Origin: Montifringilla adamsi
Taxonomy: Eukaryota; Chordata; Aves; Passeriformes; Passeridae
Reading direction: 5' to 3'
Assembly: GCA_017590115.1 (NCBI GenBank)
Contig: JAGGNK010011114.1
Span: forward strand, 487,733-551,732
Length of the DNA stretch: 64,000 bases
Both the position numbers and the translations under genes were made by a program. Positions 59,964 to 64,000 of this stretch are shown piece by piece (within the stretch, counting starts at the first letter, position 1; each line of letters starts with the position of its first letter). The notes below the pieces were generated by a model. The model saw only the letters and a program-made list of their open reading frames with translations. It had not been told where the DNA came from and did no database searches.

Positions 59964-62900
59964 ATCCCTGTGGATGCTCCAAAAGCCCCTGCTGGGAGCA
60001 GAAGAGACAAAGCCTGTGCTGGAACAGACAGGGTGCAAGAGAACAAGTCAGGGCAGTTCTGTGTTTGCCACTGAGCAACAGACCAGGAAAACCCTTCATG
60101 ACCTTCCCAAAGTGCACAATACCCTTCTGGAAAGGGCTTGAAAGCCAAAATGCTGCTGCTGTGTCCAAAATACCTGTAATTACAGAGGGCCTGAGTGCCA
60201 CAGTGGAGAAATCTGTGGGAGTGCCAAAATGGGGGGAAAAATTTGCATTGTAAGACCCCAAAAGCACCAATTTCCATGAATTTGCTTTCTAATTATACCA
60301 TCCAAGAGTTTAAGGTGTAGAAGCTTTTCTTCTCAGTACTGGCTTGCCGAATCACACTGAACCTGACTTTTCTAACCCAGAACACCCTGACAGGACTCTG
60401 CTCTTTCCCTTTCCCGTGGTATCTTCAAATGCTTCTCCTTCTTTTCTTACAGCTGCCCGATGCTGCCCTCATAAAACAGATTTTCCCCTCAAACCCTTTG
60501 ATGGAGAGCACCCAGGGATGTCTCCGCCTGCTCGTTCTGCCCCAAACAGGTGGAACTGAGCAGCCTGAGCTCTTGCCAGTGCTCTGAGCAGCCTGGCTGA
60601 GTTCTGCTGTGCCTGAAGCACTGCTGCTCCAGCCAGAGCAGAGCCCAGAGCAGCGCTGAGGCTCCAGCTGGGACACAGCGGGATGTCCCCAGCCCTGCGT
60701 GGGGAGTGCTGCGGTGTGCTCACCCGAGCCCTGCGTTTGGGGAGGTGCCTCTGCGCTCTGACTGTCACTGCCACCCCCGGGGCCTCGGGGGCTCTCTGCA
60801 GGGTGGGAGGGGGCTGCTCCCGGGCCCCAGCCAGAGCCGGAGTGCTGCAAACAGAATTTGCCTTGAAACAGGCCAAGTTTGGGTGTGCGGGGTTGGGGGC
60901 AGGACGTGGGAACAGCCTCAGGGCTAAAAGAATTTATAACTCTCCTCTCTTAAACTTGTGCAGTCTGAAAGCTCGAAGGAAGAACAAAACCCAGCAACAA
61001 CCCAAGTAAAAGGTGTGATTGTGAGAAGCCTGATGGACCAAGAAAAGAAGCTCAAAACTGAGCCTTTGACAGCAGTTCTGCCTCTCTGGCCACAGAACCC
61101 ATTCCCATTTCCCACTGTTTGTGCCACCCTAATTTAGTGAAGCTCTAAGAGTATTTAAGGAACTTTCTACACTGTCAGAGGAATTTAAAAAGAAAAAAAA
61201 AGAAGAAGTTACTTTAACAGCCCCATCAGATCCTGGCTCTTGTAGCTGAAGTGAAAACCATGTCAGTGTGGAATAATGAAGCTGTTTTGCTTTGGAATTT
61301 TGATTTTGCCCTGAGAAAGCAAATTCATCATTTGAGAACTCATAATTTCCTGGAAAATACCCTCTAACCTTCAGCAGGGAGAGAGAGGGAAGGGTAATAA
61401 CCTCCCTCTGCAAAGCTTGCCAAGATCATAAACTCATTACTGCAAACTAAAATCTAAAGTCAACCCAAACTAGGACAGACTGGGCTTGTGGTCACAGCCC
61501 CAAAGCTGTGCAGTAAAACTAATCAGTTCTGGGATGGGATTTGTTTCTTCTGCTGCAGTACAATCTATAGTTTAGTTAGTCAAATCAAGCCTTTCTGAGA
61601 AAAGAAGATTAGAGGCAGTTGTTTAAAGTATTGAGGGGGGAGCAGGATTTAAGCTTTATTACTGACCAGGACATACAAAACAGACTGTAATGAAAAAACA
61701 GTATTGGGATTGTACTTCCAGCCCAAATGGAAAACATTGAGAGAGGACAGGGCCATATGGAGGAGCTTAGAGCTCAGGCAAGGGGAAATGCCCTGGAAAT
61801 CGGGTGTTGTGGGGAAGCCAGGGGACTTAAAACCACAATTAGCACACCTGAATGCCTGGGCAGGAGATGAGCTCTGGGAAATGGCTTTTTGTTCTGTGTG
61901 CAAGGAAGGCTCCTCCTGCCCCAAACACCTGAAGGCAAACTCTGCTCCCTGGCGGAATTTGGGTGATCCCAGCGCTGCCAGGACTCCATCCCGTGTCTGA
62001 GCTGCTCCCAGGGGTACAGAAGGGAGGCTGCAGGGTGTCCCCTTTCCAGCCCTGTGTCAGTGAGGGGGAATGATGAATTACCCAGCACAGGCACCAGCTC
62101 CTGTCCCACAGCCCCGTGGCCGCTCACCCCGACAGCGAGGGGAACTCGGCACGCTCACCCACGGAGCTCCTGGGACGCAGCACTGCCACGTTTGTATTTG
62201 ACTTTATCTTTACCTGTTTCCCAGGTTGCTCTCTCCCTCAGCCAGTCCAAACCCAACCTGCCTCCCTCAGTTTGCACTGTCCGGCCTCAGGACCTCTCCT
62301 TGGCTGTTGCCCACCAGCCTTTGGGGTGGGGACAGAAGCCACTCACACCCTCAGGTTTTGTTCACACAGCCCTGGCTGGCTGCTGCAAATCACCCTGCAT
62401 TGTGGAATATTTGAGGACCACCCTGCACCTCTCCAGCTCATCTCTTCCCTGCCCAAGGAGGTGTTGGGGAGGTTCAGGCTGCTGATTTTTGGAGGGTGCA
62501 GGTCCCCTCACAGTTTCCCTGTCCCCATCAGCCAGGGCATCCTGGCACAGCCACTCAGCGAGGCAGCAGGAGTTCCCTTGCTGAGGGACTGCAAAGCATT
62601 TTGCACCAGCATTTTTAGGGATTTTAAACTCAATTACCCATTTGAACCCAGCCAAACATTGCCCTGCCTCCCACTTGTACAGTGCTGTCAAATCCAGTGA
62701 GGAGGGAGAGGCGTGAAAATCAAATTTTGGATGCTTTGGTAACAATCCTTTAGAAATATCTGCAGCAAAATAGTTTTCCCTTAGTGTAAGATAAGGAAAC
62801 TTAGGCCAAGTGTATCACAAAGAACTGATAAACCACTGAGCACTCAGAGTCTAGTGAGCAAAATATATTTAATGTCTCATCATCTGGTGAGAAAAATGCA

Positions 62901-64000
62901 GCTGCATTTCCTGTCATATCACAAAATAGAATAACTTTTAGAAATCTAGTAACAAATACTGTAAATGAACACTTTTCATGATGTTCAAATAAGATAGGAG
63001 ACTTTCCAAGAAGGGTTTTTGCCATTTCACACTGATGAAGCTCAGATGGGTGTTAGTACCATTCCCTTCACAAACAAAACCTCAAAAGAGTTGTCAAAAA
63101 GCAGCAGAGAAATTAATGAGGTTTCTGTCTTTATCATTCTCATGAGGGGAAAATGGCAATTCCACACAGGACAAGAACTCACAGCTCTAGCCCTTCTTGG
63201 GGAAATCCAACAGAGATTCTGCAATCTATACTGAAAATTCCAACCTATTAGAAACGGATGTTTTGTGGGTTAGGTTGACTTGCATGCGTTTGATGTAAAT
63301 CTGATATTTCTCACTTGGAGATGAGTGTTATGGGGATAGTCCTCTATTGTGGAAAGTATAATTCACTAAATTTGGGAATTTTGCTTGAGTAAGGAGTAAG
63401 TCAGTGCAAAGGATGAACCCTTCTATAAATATTCCATTTACAGAAACACACAAATTACTGAAAATCCTTCTGGCTTCTATCTCCTCACCCCGAGCAATTC
63501 CTGAAAACCTGCCCATTTGCTCATTTCCAGGAGCTGGCAATTTCAGAGATAATTCCAAGATTCATCCGTTATTTTTAGTAACTCCAGTGCTTTGTTAAGA
63601 ACTTGCTGTTGGTCAGTTCTAACCCAGAATGAAGCTCGGATGATGACCATCTGTAAATTTTCACGTAATATCACTGGATTTTACCCTTATAGCCTATTCA
63701 GAATCTGTAATCTGTCCAGGAATGAGAGCTCTGCATCCAGCACCAACAAATGGGTTATTCTGTTGTTGCTGAGATGTCTTTGGAAGCTGTTTCTGCACCT
63801 GAGCATCTGCTCCAGTTCATTACCATTCTTCCTTGGAGATCATTTATTTCATACAAGTGGTACAAGTAGTACAGATAAGAAGGACTTGGTGTAAAAACTG
63901 AAAATTCCTTGGAATTCAGTAAGAAATATGGGGGTCATGAACTTTAAATACACTTTGATGTAGCACAGTCTGGTGGGTAATGTGCAGATAAAGATGGTAT
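59964..64000. other. Intronic sequence to the window edge
   Basis: A CpG-enriched, GC-rich patch lies at about 60680-60900. The 62.7-63.9 kb part is AT-rich and mobile-element-free, possibly containing conserved sequence. No exon or gene is recognised. Confidence 0.5.

Larger units (their letters stand above)
17250..64000 (-). other. GRIK1: GRIK1 intron 1 (partial), no coding exon recognised
   Basis: Exon 2 has a normal acceptor at its upstream edge, so everything beyond it on the gene strand is intron, or includes exon 1 somewhere unseen. I looked for a minus-strand frame with a signal peptide ending in a split Gly codon before a donor and found none. The first intron of kainate receptor genes is very long in other vertebrates, so a 46.7-kb stretch without exons is expected. 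Content: CR1 fragments, minisatellites, AT-rich candidate regulatory blocks and unique sequence, listed individually. No second gene, tRNA or small RNA is recognised. Confidence 0.7.

Noticed and set aside
59602..60270. Open frames on both strands with periodic peptides
   Set aside because: They are produced by the 22-bp array. The peptide cycles through three phases because 22 is not a multiple of three.

Overview
This is a vertebrate, almost certainly avian, genomic window. It holds the 5' half of one multi-exon gene, the kainate-type ionotropic glutamate receptor subunit GRIK1 (GluK1), on the minus strand. The bird assignment rests on many CR1 LINE fragments with the bird-typical 3' end, the absence of recognisable mammalian Alu/B1/L1 sequence, and short GC-rich introns. 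A passerine is plausible but not shown. There is no bacterial-style gene content, and no second protein-coding gene was recognised.

Layout, read in gene direction (right to left): about 46.7 kb of intron 1 (64000-17250), then six consecutive coding exons, numbered here by assuming that one upstream exon carries the start codon and signal peptide. They are exon 2 (17249-17082, 168 bp), exon 3 (14475-14218, 258 bp), exon 4 (11448-11267, 182 bp), exon 5 (5490-5437, 54 bp), exon 6 (4542-4369, 174 bp) and exon 7 (1341-1198, 144 bp). Intron 7 runs off the left edge. All junction phases fit: 1/1 for exons 2 and 3, 1/0 for exon 4, 0/0 for exons 5 to 7. The reading frame is open throughout. The 980 coding bases encode most of the extracellular amino-terminal domain, which directs subunit assembly. 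The ligand-binding domain, membrane segments and C-terminal tail lie beyond position 1, and exon 1 lies beyond 64000 or was not recognised.

The most unusual feature is around exon 7. Its 3' splice site is the first unit of a six-copy, 35-bp minisatellite (1343-1552). Each unit repeats a candidate branch point and an acceptor-like end. Its 5' splice site reads AG|GCAAGT, which makes intron 7 a candidate GC-AG intron, and the intron opens into a pyrimidine microsatellite. Exon 7 is a multiple of three, so skipping it would keep the frame, while use of the nearest repeated acceptor would add an immediate stop.

The rest is intronic: about fourteen CR1 or CR1-like fragments; minisatellites at 13577-13704 (grown inside a CR1), 37495-38273 (nearly T-free on the plus strand), 45030-45116, 50755-50869 and 59700-59963; a 115-bp tandem duplication at 36801-37005; an assembly gap inside an AAAAT repeat (23557-23582); an isolated CpG-dense patch near 26.5 kb; and several AT-rich blocks with homeodomain/POU-type motifs that are candidate regulatory elements. 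The many open reading frames across introns are either shadows of repeats or chance frames.
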